From: CAWGMT01 sp963823675
GTDB lineage: Bacteria; Planctomycetota; Planctomycetia; Isosphaerales; Isosphaeraceae
Direction: 5' to 3'
NCBI GenBank assembly: GCA_963823675.1
Contig: CAWGMT010000021.1
Location: 62,001 to 126,000 of the forward strand
Length of the DNA: 64,000 bases
This document shows positions 27,042 through 36,559 of this stretch, one piece after another. Below the pieces are notes generated by a model, which worked only from the letters and a program-made list of their open reading frames with translations, was not told the DNA's origin and did not search any database. Every line of letters starts with the position of its first letter. Positions within the stretch are counted from its first letter, which is position 1. The position numbers and the translations under genes are program-made.

Positions 27042-28575
27042 ATGAACGTCACGATTCGCGTCGCAAGTTTGGGGCTCGCCGCGGTTTTGATCGTCGCGAT
27101 CCTCAGCGATCCGTCGGACACGAAGGGCGCCGATCTGGTCCCTTTCGAGGGAGAGAAGACCGCCTGGCGCGGCGGCTTCGATCGCTACGATTTCGCGATG
27201 GACGAGAAGACCCTGTCCGTCGAGCCTTTCAAGCGCGACCAGGATGAGCGCTTCGGGGTCAAGGCCCCGCCGAAGGGGCGGCGGCGGTGCGTTGTGATCG
27301 TCCCCAGGAAAGCGGCGCCAGGGAACCCCTGGTCCTGGCGCGGGTGTTACTGGGACCATGAGCCGCAGACGGAAGTCGAGCTGCTGCGCAGGGGCTTTCA
27401 CGTCGCGTTCATCACACCCGACCCGGACAAGACGTGGGATGCCTGGTACGCGTATCTGACCGAGAAGCACGGCCTGTCGAAAAAGCCCGCGTTCATCGGC
27501 ATGAGCAAAGGGGGCGTGAATGAGTATGATTGGGCCTCGGCTCAATCCCGACGACGTGTCGTGCATCTACGCGGACAACCCCGCCATTCGGCCCGCCGCC
27601 TTCGCCAGGCTCGACGAGCTGTCCCGGCGCGACGTGCCACTTCTGAACGTCTGCGGGAGTCTCGACTTTTTGCTGGATCGCCACACGCTGGCCATCGAGA
27701 GCCGGTATCATCAGTTGGGCGGCCGGATTACCGTCATCATCAAGGAGGGGGCAGCCCATCATCCCCACAGCCTGCGCAATCCCAAGCCGCTCGCCGATTG
27801 GATCGAGACCAATTCCTACCCCGCCAGCGGCCTGCGGCCAGACTTCGCCGACAAGTCATTCACGAAGTCCGCTTATTTCAGCCTCGCGAGCGCCTACAAC
27901 CACCTGGACGAAGAGGGAACCTACGCCACCTGCCGCGGGCCGGGTTTCACGGAATGCTACGACCGCTACGATGCCACGACCAGGAGCCCGTGGCGGGTTA
28001 CCGGCATGACGATCGTCGTGCCCAAGACGGTGGCCCCGGGCAAGCCCTGGGTGTTTCGAGCGGGCACGATCGGACGCGACTGCCTCGTCGATCAGGCGCT
28101 GCTCGCCAGGGGATATCACATCGTCGCGGCCCCCGTCGTCGCGCAGGCGGGCCCGGTGCGCGAACAGTGGGACGCCGTCTACCAGCTTCTCACCGGGCAT
28201 GGCTTCTCCCGCAAGGCCGTGCTGGAGGGTGCGGGTACCGCGGCGGGAGAAGCTTACGCATGGGCCATCGAACACCCGGAAAGCGTGTCCTGCATCTACG
28301 GCGAGAATCCCGCCCTGCGCAGCCTCATGGCGAAGTCGCCGCCGCTCGACAATCTGGCCCCGCTGGCCAGGGCCGGCGTGCCGCTCATCCACGTCTGCGG
28401 CAGTCTCGATCCGTGGCTCGACAGTCAGACGCGAGTCGTCGAAAAACGATTCAAGGCTCTGGGGGGACAGATCACGGTGATCGTCAAGGAGGGGCAAGGA
28501 CATTTTCCGCTCGCGCCCTATGATCCCAAGGCGATCGCGGATCTGATCGCGGCGAGCGTGAATCGAGCACCGTAA
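27042..28575 (+). CDS. Secreted protein with two tandem alpha/beta-hydrolase domains (one frameshift)
   Basis: About 510 residues from the ATG at 27042 (AGGAAG upstream), with a signal peptide (SLGLAAVLIVAILSD). Domain 1 has the oxyanion-type start NPWSWRGCYWDHEP and the nucleophile elbow GMSKGG; domain 2 repeats the pattern (PWVFRAGTIGRD, then GAGTAAGEAYAWA) but has lost the Ser elbow. Both continue VSCIYADNP/VSCIYGENP, a VPLLNVCGSLD/VPLIHVCGSLD acid loop and KEGAAHHPHS/KEGQGHFPLA with the catalytic His. The first domain is therefore probably active and the second structural. The frame breaks near 27540, right after the first elbow. Substrate unknown; carbohydrate esterase or similar is plausible. 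Confidence 0.75.
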
Positions 28576-28776
28576 GCGCTTGGTCTAATATTCACACCTG
28601 GAGCCAGACAATCCACGGGGATCGAAAGTAGCCGGCAGCGTCAGTTCTGAATGTCTGCTATTCGTCCGCGGAACCGTTGTGGACTTCCATCATCCGCGCG
28701 GTTTTGGTCTGATCGTGTCGGCCGCGGCAAGGGTGTCGCTGGTTGACTGCACCACGTATTCAGGGGAGGACCTTTG

Positions 28777-30053
28777 ATGCGACGAGCCGTAACGGCCGCT
28801 TTCGCCGTATTGACGCTTGCCTGCATCTCGGCGCAAGGCGCGCCCGATGATGCCCAGGAGACTGCGGGGCGCAGGCCAAGAAGACCCCGAAAGCGCAGTT
28901 TCAGGCGGTGCTCGACGAGTACCAGAAGGCGCAGCAAGAGTTTTCGCAGGCCTACTCGAAGGCCAAGACCGACGAAGAACGATCCAAACTCTTCAACGAA
29001 AAGTACCCACAGCCGACCGCTTACGCGGACCGATTCATGGCGATCGCCGACCTACCGCCCGACGATCCGGCGGCGGTAGATGCCCTGGTCTGGTGCGTCC
29101 AGCTCGGCAATGGCCGGCCCAATGCCTCCAAGGCCATGGAGCGCCTGGCCCAGAAACATGCCGATAACCCCAAGCTTGCAGACGCCGTCACGAGTATTGC
29201 GTATTCCTCCGCGCCGGCGGCCGAGGTGCTCTTGCGGGCGATCATCAAGACGAACCGCGATCGGATCGCCCGCGGTGGTGCGACCATGGCGCTGGCGCAG
29301 TTCCTCAACCGGAGAGTCGAGCTGATTCGCGCTCTCAAGGCAAACGACAAGCGGCAAGGCCAGTACGAGCAATTCCTTCTCGCGCAAGGCTACGACAAGG
29401 ATGCGATCGCCCGCCTCAAGACGGCGGACCCTGCCGCCCTTGCGACGGAGGTCGAGTCGTTGTTCGAGAAGGTCGCGAAGGAGTTTGGCGACATCAACAG
29501 CGGCCAAGGCACACTCGGCAAGCTCGCTGCCGCCGAGCTGAACGAGATCCGCAACCTCGGCGTCGGCAAGCCCAGCCCCGAGATCAGCGGCGCGGACCTC
29601 GATGGCAAGCCCTTCAAGCTCAGCGATTACAAGGGCAAGGTGGTGGTCGTCGACTTCTGGGGCGACTGGTGAGGCCCGTGCCGGGCCATGTACCCGCACG
29701 AGCGGTCGCTCGTGAAGAAGATGGAAGGCAAGCCATTCGTCCTCCTCGGCGTCAACAGCGACGGCGATAAAGACAAGCTTCGAAAGCGGATGGAGGCGGA
29801 GCACATCACCTGGCGGTCGTGGTGGGACGGCGGCGACACCAGCGGGCCTATTGCGAGTCAGTTCAACGTCCACGGCTGGCCGACTCTCTACGTCGTCGAC
29901 CACCGCGGCGTCATCCGCCACAAATGGGTCGGGTTCCCTGGCGAAGAGTCGTTTGACTCGGCCATCGACAAGCTCGTCGAAGCCGCCGGCAAAGACCAGG
30001 GACAGTCACCTGAGCCCGACAAGTCCGGGCAGGTCAAGAAGGGCGGCGGTTGA
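28777..30053 (+). CDS. TlpA/thioredoxin-domain protein with in-frame TGA at active-site Cys
   Basis: About 425 residues. The ATG at 28777 follows GGGGAGGA, with a signal peptide (AVTAAFAVLTLACISAQG), a helical N-terminal domain (YQKAQQEFSQAYSKAK) and a C-terminal thioredoxin domain: GADLDGKPFKLSDYKGKVVV, VDFWGDW, then TGA at 29670-29672, then GPCRAMYPHERSLVKKM, LLGVNSDGD and HGWPTLYVVDHRG. Relatives have W-C-G-P-C, so TGA replaces the first Cys codon. It may be a nonsense mutation, a base error or selenocysteine: a 7-base-pair stem with loop GGTC follows at 29697-29714, within the usual bacterial SECIS distance. The frame also breaks near 28867, where a G-run seems one base short. As sequenced, translation ends at residue 298. 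Confidence 0.75.
29673..29714 (+). promoter_or_regulatory. Candidate SECIS-like hairpins after TGA
   Basis: Immediately after the TGA, GGCCCG and CGGGCC form a 6-base-pair stem. Starting 24 bases after the TGA, CACGAGC (29697-29703) and GCTCGTG (29708-29714) form a 7-base-pair stem with loop GGTC. A GGTC apical loop is also found in the E. coli fdhF SECIS. The bases also encode conserved HERSLV residues, so the pairing may be coincidental. Confidence 0.3.
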
Positions 30054-30069
30054 GACGCTCTCCTCGACC

Positions 30070-30185
30070 ACCGAAAGCGCAGCGCGGCGAAGCCGCAGCC
30101 CGGCGGTCAGGGAGGCAATCCGGATTTTTAACCACGGACAGCGCAGCGCGGCCGAGCCGCAGCCAGATGGCCGGGGAAAACTCGG
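30070..30185. repeat. Two direct copies of a GCGCAGCGCGG...GAGCCGCAGCC motif
   Basis: GCGCAGCGCGGCGAAGCCGC (from 30077) and GCGCAGCGCGGCCGAGCCGC (from 30142) are close direct repeats. Each is near an AACCACGGACAG or ATTTTTAACCAC string. It is part of a 445-base gene-free mosaic of short repeats. Confidence 0.5.
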
Positions 30186-30188
30186 ATT

Positions 30189-30324
30189 TTAACCACGAAA
30201 CACACGAAACACACGAAAGGGGAAGAACCTGATTCGTACATGCAGATCAGGTCCGCCGCGCCCGCTTCAACCGGTCGATCAGGATGGTCTGATCTTTCGT
30301 GTGTTTCGTGTGTTTCGTGGTTAA
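30189..30324. repeat. 136-base element with perfect 30-base inverted ends
   Basis: The left end 30189-30218 (starting TTAACCACGAAACACACGAA) and the right end 30295-30324 (ending CGTGTGTTTCGTGGTTAA) are exact reverse complements over 30 bases. The 76-base interior has no gene. Similar ACCACGAAACACACGAA strings are widespread in environmental bacterial genomes; here they form the arms of a discrete MITE-like unit. Confidence 0.65.
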
Positions 30325-30498
30325 TCTGATTTCGTCGGCGGTGCAACCCAGACTGAGGTGAAAGGCGACCAGCTGCTTTCTTGAATTGGAACTCGTTCCG
30401 TGTCGATCAGTGCTGTCCGTGGTTAGAATCATCCGGGAATATTATCACTTTCCGATTTAGCCGCTGCGATTGTCCCAGCCGACGCTCGATCCCAGCCA

Positions 30499-31353
30499 TC
30501 ATTGCTTCGCCAGCAGGCAGATGCCCGCCCAGGGACGGTTGCCCTGCCGGCCTTTGGATTCGGGTAAGAGTGCAAGGAGTCGCATCCAGGTACTCAGCCG
30601 TTTCAGGCGCGCCGCGGTTTTGAGCATCGAGCGCACGTCGATCGGCGTCCAGCCAAATCGCGTGAAGAAGCCCGGCCCTTCTTCGGGGCCGAACTTGAGC
30701 GAAGCACCTCCCTGGCCCAGCGGCGCGCCCAGGTTCTTTTGCAGCATCGCGCGCAGGCCAGGGGATGCCACGTCCAGGGCCCACCGTTGAAAGCTGGGCG
30801 GATGAGCGAGGTCCTGGGCCAGCGCGCCGACCTCCTCCGGTGAGAAGTAGACGAGCAGGCCCTCGGAGACGACCAGTACCTTGCGGGCGCTTGTGCCCAG
30901 CCGGTCAAACAGCTCGCGACGTGCACCGACATCGGCGAGGTCAAGGCGGATGCGCTCGAGCGCGCATGCCGGTTTTTCGCCTTCGAGAACCTTGTCTTTG
31001 TAGTCGAGCAGCTCGGGGAGGTCGACCTCGACCCATCGCAGCGCGGGAGGCAACGCCATCCGGTAGGGTCTTGCATCGAGGCCGGCCGCGAGGTTGACCA
31101 CCATGTCGACCCCCTCCTCTACCTGTTCGCTGATGAACTGGTCGAAGAGATAAGTGCGGGTGATCCAGGTCCAGCTATGTTGTTCGAGGAACGGCATCGC
31201 GGCGGCGATCTGTTCGCCGCGCTCGCCCGCGAGTCGCCGCGCCAGCCGATCGCGAAAGATCGCATCCGGCCGGTCGCTCTCGCGCGCCCGATAGACCGCG
31301 GCCCAGCGAGCTGTGTCCGAGATGTTCTGAATCGGGGGATCGGTTTGACTCAT
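30499..31353 (-). CDS. Class I SAM-dependent methyltransferase, LCMT/PPM1 family
   Basis: 284 residues from the ATG at 31353, supported by AAAGGAGG just upstream. Family features: ISDTARWAAVYRARESDRPD near the start, R-T-Y-L-F-D, the SAM-binding VNLAAGLDARPYR, a WVEVDLPELLDYK acidic loop, and LVVSEGLLVYFSPEEV. Members of this leucine-carboxyl-methyltransferase-like family in bacteria methylate carboxyl or hydroxyl groups of small molecules, often in secondary metabolism. It is divergently transcribed from the terpene-cyclase-fold gene with an 80-base shared upstream region; a functional link is possible but not shown. Confidence 0.85.
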   Translation of the reverse strand: MSQTDPPIQNISDTARWAAVYRARESDRPDAIFRDRLARRLAGERGEQIAAAMPFLEQHSWTWITRTYLFDQFISEQVEEGVDMVVNLAAGLDARPYRMALPPALRWVEVDLPELLDYKDKVLEGEKPACALERIRLDLADVGARRELFDRLGTSARKVLVVSEGLLVYFSPEEVGALAQDLAHPPSFQRWALDVASPGLRAMLQKNLGAPLGQGGASLKFGPEEGPGFFTRFGWTPIDVRSMLKTAARLKRLSTWMRLLALLPESKGRQGNRPWAGICLLAKQ

Positions 31354-31433
31354 CGAGACGACCTCCTTTATTCTGTTCGTTTGAACCAAGAGGATTGTAT
31401 CGTGTGTGACCGCCTTCCCGTGAGGGGTGAGCC

Positions 31434-32718
31434 GTGACGGGGTTTACCATGGGACTGTTCTTGTTGGCCTTGGCTCTAGCTTGGCCTCCGGGGCAGTCCT
31501 CGTCTGTCGTGCAGGCGCAGCCGCCCTTGTCCGCGTCCGCCGCCGATTCCCCATCGCAGCCGAAGCCGGTTTTGCCTCTTCCCGAGTCGGAGCTGAGTGC
31601 CGCGATCGAGCGCGGGGCCGGTTATCTCTGCCGCACTCAGAACCCCGACGGCTCGTGGGGCAGCCCGCGCTGGACGGGGGGCGTCGATCGCGACCCGGTG
31701 CCCGGTGCGTTCCTGTCCTTCGGCACCGCGACAACGGCGCTGTGTCTCGAGGCTCTGCTGGCCGTTCCCGATTCGCCCCAGATCCAGAACGCGAGGGCGC
31801 GGGCCGAGGCTTTTCTGCTCGAGAATCTTCCGCGGCTGCGCCGGGCGGACCCGTTCAATCTGCCCAATATCTGGGGCCACGCCTACGGGATCCAGGTCCT
31901 GGCCGTGCTTGCTCGGCGCGAGCCGGCCGGCTCCGCGCGGCGCTCCCGTCTCGAGCAGTGCATGCGCGAGCAGATCAAGGCGCTGGAGCATTTCGAGACT
32001 GTTTGCGGGGGCTGGTTCTACTACGCGGATGGATTGCAGCGTCCGCTCGCTCCCTCGGCGAGCTTCGTGAACGCTGCCGTGCTGGTGGCTCTCGATCGAG
32101 CCAAACCGCTCGGCATCACCATGGACGAGCGCATCTTCGACTCGCGCGATCCGTTCGACTGCCGATCAGAGGAAGCCCGATTCGAGCTATCTCTATTCCC
32201 TTTCCAGTCCGCTCGACAAAGCGGCGGCCAAATCCCCGATCAACCGCCCGGCCGGCAGCCTGGGCCGGTCGCAGGCGTGCAACCTGGCGCTTCGGCTCTG
32301 GGGAGACAAGCGGATCACGGACGCGGTCATCACGGAGTGGCTCGACCGCCTGATCACTCGCAACGGCTGGCTCGACATGGGCAGAAAGCGGCCGATTCCC
32401 CACGAGTCGTTCGCCCAGGTCGCGGGCTATTTCTTTTACTTCGGGCATTATCATGCCGCCCTTTGCATCGGCCAACTGCCCGAGGCCGACCGTCCGCGTT
32501 ACCAGGATCAGCTCGGGCGGATCTTGGTGCGAATCCAGGAGAGCGACGGCTCGTGGTTCGATTATCCTCTCTACAGCTACCACAAGCCTTACGGGACTGC
32601 GTTTGCCCTGCTGGCCTTGGAATGTTGCCGCAAGCCAGACTCGGGCCTTGATCCGGCGGAGTCGTCCAGCGGGAAATTGCCCGTTGGGAAAGGGGGCTCA
32701 GGGCGCGAAAAACCATAA
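31434..32718 (+). CDS. Secreted squalene-cyclase/prenyltransferase-fold protein (one frameshift)
   Basis: About 425 residues. A signal peptide (LFLLALALAWPPGQSSSVVQA) precedes alpha/alpha-barrel repeats with QW-like motifs: CRTQNPDGSWGSPRW, ETVCGGWFYYADG and RIQESDGSWFDYPLY. This is the terpene cyclase/prenyltransferase-repeat fold, in planctomycetes usually secreted and without a known reaction. No DXDD cyclase motif was seen. The frame changes near 32150 and continues YLYSLSSPLDKAAAK, then SQACNLALRLWG. The start is GTG at 31434 after GAGGGGTGAG; ATG at 31449 is the alternative. The final 15 residues (GKLPVGKGG) are encoded by repeat-like DNA that pairs with sequence near 32760. Confidence 0.65.
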
Positions 32719-33154
32719 ATCTTGTTGCGCGGTTCGACCGTTGTAGATGATGAGCCCCGAAGGGGGCAACGCAACCCCCTTTCCGGTGGTGCTCACCCAG
32801 CCTAACATCCTCGCCAAATGGAAGGTCGCCCGTCAATGTCGAGCGTCGTAGGCGGAAAGTGAAAGAAAACACATATGACTGTGGCACGCAAGATCCGCGG
32901 TTAGGATCTGGGCAGAAATGCGTCACCGGAAGAGTCGTCCGGTATGTGGCGAAATTGAGTTCTGAGGCTTCTTGACCAGCAACAGGCGTGGTCAAGAATT
33001 CTTACATCTTCGGGGTGCTCGAGAGCTAAAAAGGACAGGCGTGGCGCTCTGGCAGCGCCCCCCGCGGATTCGGCAGTTTGGGCTGATTCCTCCAGGAGAG
33101 CCAACTGACCATGACGATTGCACTCGCGCCAGCGGTTTAGGCGATTGACTTGAT
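32719..33154. other. Gene-free stretch
   Basis: No gene recognised. 32683-32700 (GGGAAAGGGGGCTCAGGG) and 32755-32795 contain partly complementary runs (GCCCC, CCCCCTTTCC) suggesting a hairpin-type repeat across the 3' end of the preceding gene. The rest shows no clear features. Confidence 0.45.
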
Positions 33155-33280
33155 CACCGCGAAGACGCCAAGAGCGCGAAGGGAAGAAGCAATGGGCTTA
33201 CGGCATCAATCGCATGGTTGATGATTGATGAGCGCGATCGCCGTATTTCTTCGCGCTCTACGCGCCTTGACGGTGACTCT
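33155..33280. repeat. Inverted-repeat element with TCACCGCGAAGACGCCAAG ends
   Basis: Left arm TCACCGCGAAGACGCCAAGA and GCGCGAAGGGAAGAA (33155-33190), right arm TTCTTCGCGCTCTACGCGCC and TTGACGGTGA (33247-33276). They are imperfect reverse complements over about 30 bases enclosing some 55 bases. Same overall design as the element at 30189, and it lies directly before a REP-type transposase fragment. Confidence 0.5.
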
Positions 33281-33315
33281 CCGGCTTCACACCAATCCGG
33301 TCGAATGATTGCGAT

Positions 33316-33690
33316 GCGCGGGACACCACGGCTCTCCCACCGGCACGGCTGGACGAATCGCACTGGCTCGGTCCAATCGAGGACCGGCGGCGGCTGGGTT
33401 CGTCGCGGGAAGGGGCGCTGAAAGGGTTGTCGCTGGGCAGCGACGTGCTCCTGGTCGATTACACCGGCCGGTTATGCCGCGACGGTAAGGCGGCAATCTC
33501 GCGCGAAGTGGCGGCGATTTGTGATCGGCTCGGCAGCAGCGCGGAGACCTGGCGGGCGCGGCTGGAGATTCTGACCAAGGGGCGTCTCTTCGGCCGCTCC
33601 TTCACGGCCAGTCGGAAGCGGCTGCGCGAAGTGGCCGGAAGTCTGGGGCTGTCCCGCGTGCCGAATCTGGGGGGATGCCCAGCGTCCTGA
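33316..33690 (+). pseudogene. C-terminal fragment of a REP-associated (Y1, IS200-like) transposase
   Basis: The open frame reads HWLGPIEDRRRLGSSREGAL, SLGSDVLLVDYTGRLCRDGK and AETWRARLEILTKGRLFGRS, then VAGSLGLSRVPNLGGCP. This resembles the tail of planctomycete Y1-type transposases related to RAYTs (the L-V-D-Y/W-T-G-R motif). The N-terminal catalytic part with the HUH pair and Tyr is absent, so the fragment is inactive. RAYT-type enzymes act on palindromic repeats, which is relevant given the many hairpin repeats nearby. Confidence 0.6.
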
Positions 33691-34064
33691 CGCAGGCGCG
33701 AAGCTCGGATCCGCGACTTTCGGGCATCGGAAGTGCGACTTCCTGCGCGCCCTGGACGAAACGGCCGTCTGGCGACGTCGGGTTCCGGGTGGGAGCCGAG
33801 ATTTCGGGGCGTACACCGCGATTGGCGACGATCGGCTCGCTTCCGGAGGCGTCCGGAACCGACCCAACAGCGGTCGGGCCCGTGAGCCGTCGCCACCGGA
33901 CTGTGCCTGTCCTCTTTTTTAATGCGAGAGTGGGCCCGGCACCCGGTCAGCTCGGATCGGGCTCCGTGTCAGCCGATCGAGTCGACTTTGATGGTCATGC
34001 GGTACAGTTGTCCGTCGTCAACGGCAAGCGTCAACGGCTTTGACGGCGACTCGCTTGATACCGC
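33691..34064. other. Intergenic stretch
   Basis: 374 bases with no convincing gene. On the minus strand a short open stretch reads TLAVDDGQLYRMTIKVDSIG then stop at about 33975, which could be the end of a lost gene, but nothing upstream supports it. Confidence 0.4.
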
Positions 34065-35186
34065 TCAAGCTCGCACAAATCGGTGGCCCGGTAACCGGCG
34101 GACCAACCGCTTGAGCTCGAGGACGCTCAGTGTGGCCATGACCTGGCTGGCGGTCAGATGGGTGCGGCCGATGAGCTCGTCGACTCCGGTGGGGTCGTCG
34201 CCTAAGTGGCCGAGGAAGTCGCGTTCCGAGTCGGAAAGAGCCAATTCGGCGGGATGCCGGACCGGAGGCTCGTCGGGCGCGGCGCGGATCTCGCGGCTCA
34301 AGGGGCCCAGTTCTTCGAGAATGTCGTTAACGGTTTCGACCAGCCGGGCGCCGTCGCGAATCAAGCGGTGGCAGCCGCGGCTCGAGAGGCTGTCGACGGG
34401 CCCGGGCACGGCGAACACCTCGCGATTCTGCTCCATTGCGTGCCGCGCGGTCGAAAGCGACCCGCTGCGCGGAGTCGCCTCGACGACCACCACGCCCAGG
34501 CAGAGGCCCGAAATGATGCGGTTGCGCTGGGTGAAGAGACCGGCCAGGGGGCTCTGCCGCATCGGCATCTCACTGACGATTCCCCCGGATTCCGTGAGTG
34601 CCCGGGCAAGGTCGACATGCTCGGGGGGATAGATCGAGGCCAGTCCGTTGGCCAGGACGGCGATGCTGCGGCCGCCGGACTTGAGCGCGCCCCGGTGAGC
34701 GGCTGCGTCGATGCCGCGGGCCAGCCCCGAGACGACTGTAAACCCGGTGCGGGCCAGTGCGCTTGCGAGCCGCTCGGCGGTCCGCTCCCCATAAGGCGTC
34801 GATCGCCGCGAGCCGACGACCGCGATCGCGAGCTGATCGCGTGGGTCGAGACGGCCCTTGATGTAGAGCAAGCTCGGCGGGTCGGGAATGTCCTTGAGCA
34901 GCGGCGGATATTCGGGATCGGTTTGGGCCAGCAAGCGGGCTCCCTGCTGGCGGCACAGGTCGAGCTCGGCCTGGGCGTCGATGTGCTGGGCGGCGTCAGC
35001 GATATTGTCGGCCAGCTTGGGGCCGATCCCCGCGACGTCGCGCAGCTTGGCGCGCGAGGCAGCGAGGACGCGGCCGGCCGACCGGAAGTGCGCGATGAGT
35101 GCTCCCAGGGTATGAGGACCGACGCCCGGCACCATGGTCAGGCGGAGCAGGTCGAGCAGTTCAAGGTCAGCGGCTTCGCGTTCCAA
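34065..35186 (-). CDS. dprA: DNA-processing protein DprA
   Basis: 373 residues, full length. A helix-hairpin-helix/SAM-like N-terminus (TMVPGVGPHTLGALIAHF) precedes the Rossmann-type DprA core: VVGSRRSTPYG, SGLARGIDAAAH, GIVSEMPM and QRNRIISGL, with a C-terminal winged helix (ELIGRTHLTASQVMATLSVL). DprA loads RecA onto incoming single-stranded DNA during natural transformation. The start is TTG at 35186, supported by GGAG seven bases upstream; no ATG is available before the conserved region. It follows aroB by 11 bases, so the two are probably co-transcribed. Confidence 0.95.
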   Translation of the reverse strand: MEREAADLELLDLLRLTMVPGVGPHTLGALIAHFRSAGRVLAASRAKLRDVAGIGPKLADNIADAAQHIDAQAELDLCRQQGARLLAQTDPEYPPLLKDIPDPPSLLYIKGRLDPRDQLAIAVVGSRRSTPYGERTAERLASALARTGFTVVSGLARGIDAAAHRGALKSGGRSIAVLANGLASIYPPEHVDLARALTESGGIVSEMPMRQSPLAGLFTQRNRIISGLCLGVVVVEATPRSGSLSTARHAMEQNREVFAVPGPVDSLSSRGCHRLIRDGARLVETVNDILEELGPLSREIRAAPDEPPVRHPAELALSDSERDFLGHLGDDPTGVDELIGRTHLTASQVMATLSVLELKRLVRRLPGHRFVRA

Positions 35187-35197
35187 TCGTTACTCCG

Positions 35198-36394
35198 TCA
35201 TTCGACATGGCGCCCTGAATTTGGGAGGTCGGGCGGATGAGACGACACCAGCTCGGCCAGCATGGCGCGAACGTCGCTTGCGGTGGGGAGGTCGGTGGTT
35301 TCAACGCGGCCGATTGTGCGCGGCAAGACGAATCGGATCTTGCCGCCGAGGTTTTTCTTGTCGCGGCTCATGGCTTCGAGCAGACGCTCTTGATCGAGGC
35401 CCGGTGCGGAGGTGGGCAGCCGGAAGCGATCGAGCAGGCGGACCAGACGCCCGGTCACGTCGGGGCTGATCCAGCCCAGCCGCTCCGCCAGACGGCACTC
35501 GGCCACCATGCCCACGGCCACGGCTTCGCCGTGCTGGAACTCACCGCCGTAACCGGCCACGGCTTCGATCGCGTGACCCACGGTGTGACCGAAATTCAGG
35601 ATCGCGCGGAGGCCGGTTTCCTCACGCTCGTCCTGGACGACGACCTGGGCCTTCAGGCGGCAGCAGCGGCCGACGATGCGCAAGCAGGCGCAGGGGTCGC
35701 GAGCGAGAATCAGGCCGGCGTCGCGCTCGAGGTCGGCGAAGAACGGTGCGTCCATGATCACGCCGTACTTGACCACCTCCGCCAGTCCGCAGCGAACCTC
35801 GCGGAGCGGCAGCGAATCGAGCGTCCCGGTATCGATCCAGACCCCCACCGGCTGATAAAACGCACCGATCAAGTTCTTGGCATCAGGATGGTTGATGCCG
35901 ACTTTGCCTCCGACCGAGCTATCGACCTGGGCCAGCAGGGTCGTCGGGACCATGACCAGCGGAAGGCCGCGGGCGTAGGTTGCCGCGACGAAACCGGCCA
36001 GGTCGCCGATCACTCCGCCCCCGAGCGCGACGATCACGGTGTGCCGATCGGCCTTGAAGGCAACGAGCGCGTCGTACAGCCTGGCGGCACCGGCGAGCGA
36101 CTTGCTACCTTCGCCCGGCGGCACGAGCACGGTCTCGGGCGCAATTCCGGCAGCCGACAAGGCGGCCTCGTAGGCGGACGCCAGACCGAGTTCGGCGAGG
36201 TTCGAGTCCGCAACCAGAAGCGCCTTCGGGCTCCCTCGCCCTGCCCAGGATCGATCGAGTGCCTCGCGAACGAAGGGCCCGAAGGCGTCGAGCCGGCGAT
36301 TGCCGACTCGCACGACGTAGGAGCGCGGGCCTAGCTCGACCGGCACGCGCTCGTCGAGAAGCTCGGAATCGGCAACGAAATCCGGCGAACGCAT
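35198..36394 (-). CDS. aroB: 3-dehydroquinate synthase
   Basis: 398 residues, full length. It converts DAHP to 3-dehydroquinate, the second step of the shikimate pathway, using NAD and a divalent metal. Family landmarks are intact: PPGEGSKSL, ALGGGVIGDLAGFVAAT, PTTLLAQVDSSVGGKVGIN, CGLAEVVKYGVI, DEREETGLRAILNFGHTVGH (metal-binding His) and HGEAVAVGM. It is the first gene of a short unit with dprA and is divergent from the M50 protease gene across a 165-base gap. Confidence 0.96.
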   Translation of the reverse strand: MRSPDFVADSELLDERVPVELGPRSYVVRVGNRRLDAFGPFVREALDRSWAGRGSPKALLVADSNLAELGLASAYEAALSAAGIAPETVLVPPGEGSKSLAGAARLYDALVAFKADRHTVIVALGGGVIGDLAGFVAATYARGLPLVMVPTTLLAQVDSSVGGKVGINHPDAKNLIGAFYQPVGVWIDTGTLDSLPLREVRCGLAEVVKYGVIMDAPFFADLERDAGLILARDPCACLRIVGRCCRLKAQVVVQDEREETGLRAILNFGHTVGHAIEAVAGYGGEFQHGEAVAVGMVAECRLAERLGWISPDVTGRLVRLLDRFRLPTSAPGLDQERLLEAMSRDKKNLGGKIRFVLPRTIGRVETTDLPTASDVRAMLAELVSSHPPDLPNSGRHVE

Positions 36395-36559
36395 GGGCCC
36401 GATCTCGGGACGCGATGGATTTGCGACCTTGACGCAGAATCAATAGTAACAGGGCGTCGGCTCGCGTTGCGAGTGAGTCGAGCGGCTGATAGGATGTGAG
36501 AGGATAAGTCGGGGTGACCGACTGCCGGGGCGATCGCTGGGGAATTCAGGTGGCCGACC

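Noticed and set aside
31434..32718. Calling the alpha/alpha-barrel protein a squalene-hopene cyclase
   Set aside because: It has a signal peptide, is too short and lacks a visible DXDD motif; only the repeat fold is supported.
35237..36334. A 365-codon plus-strand open frame
   Set aside because: Antisense to aroB, whose motifs are complete.
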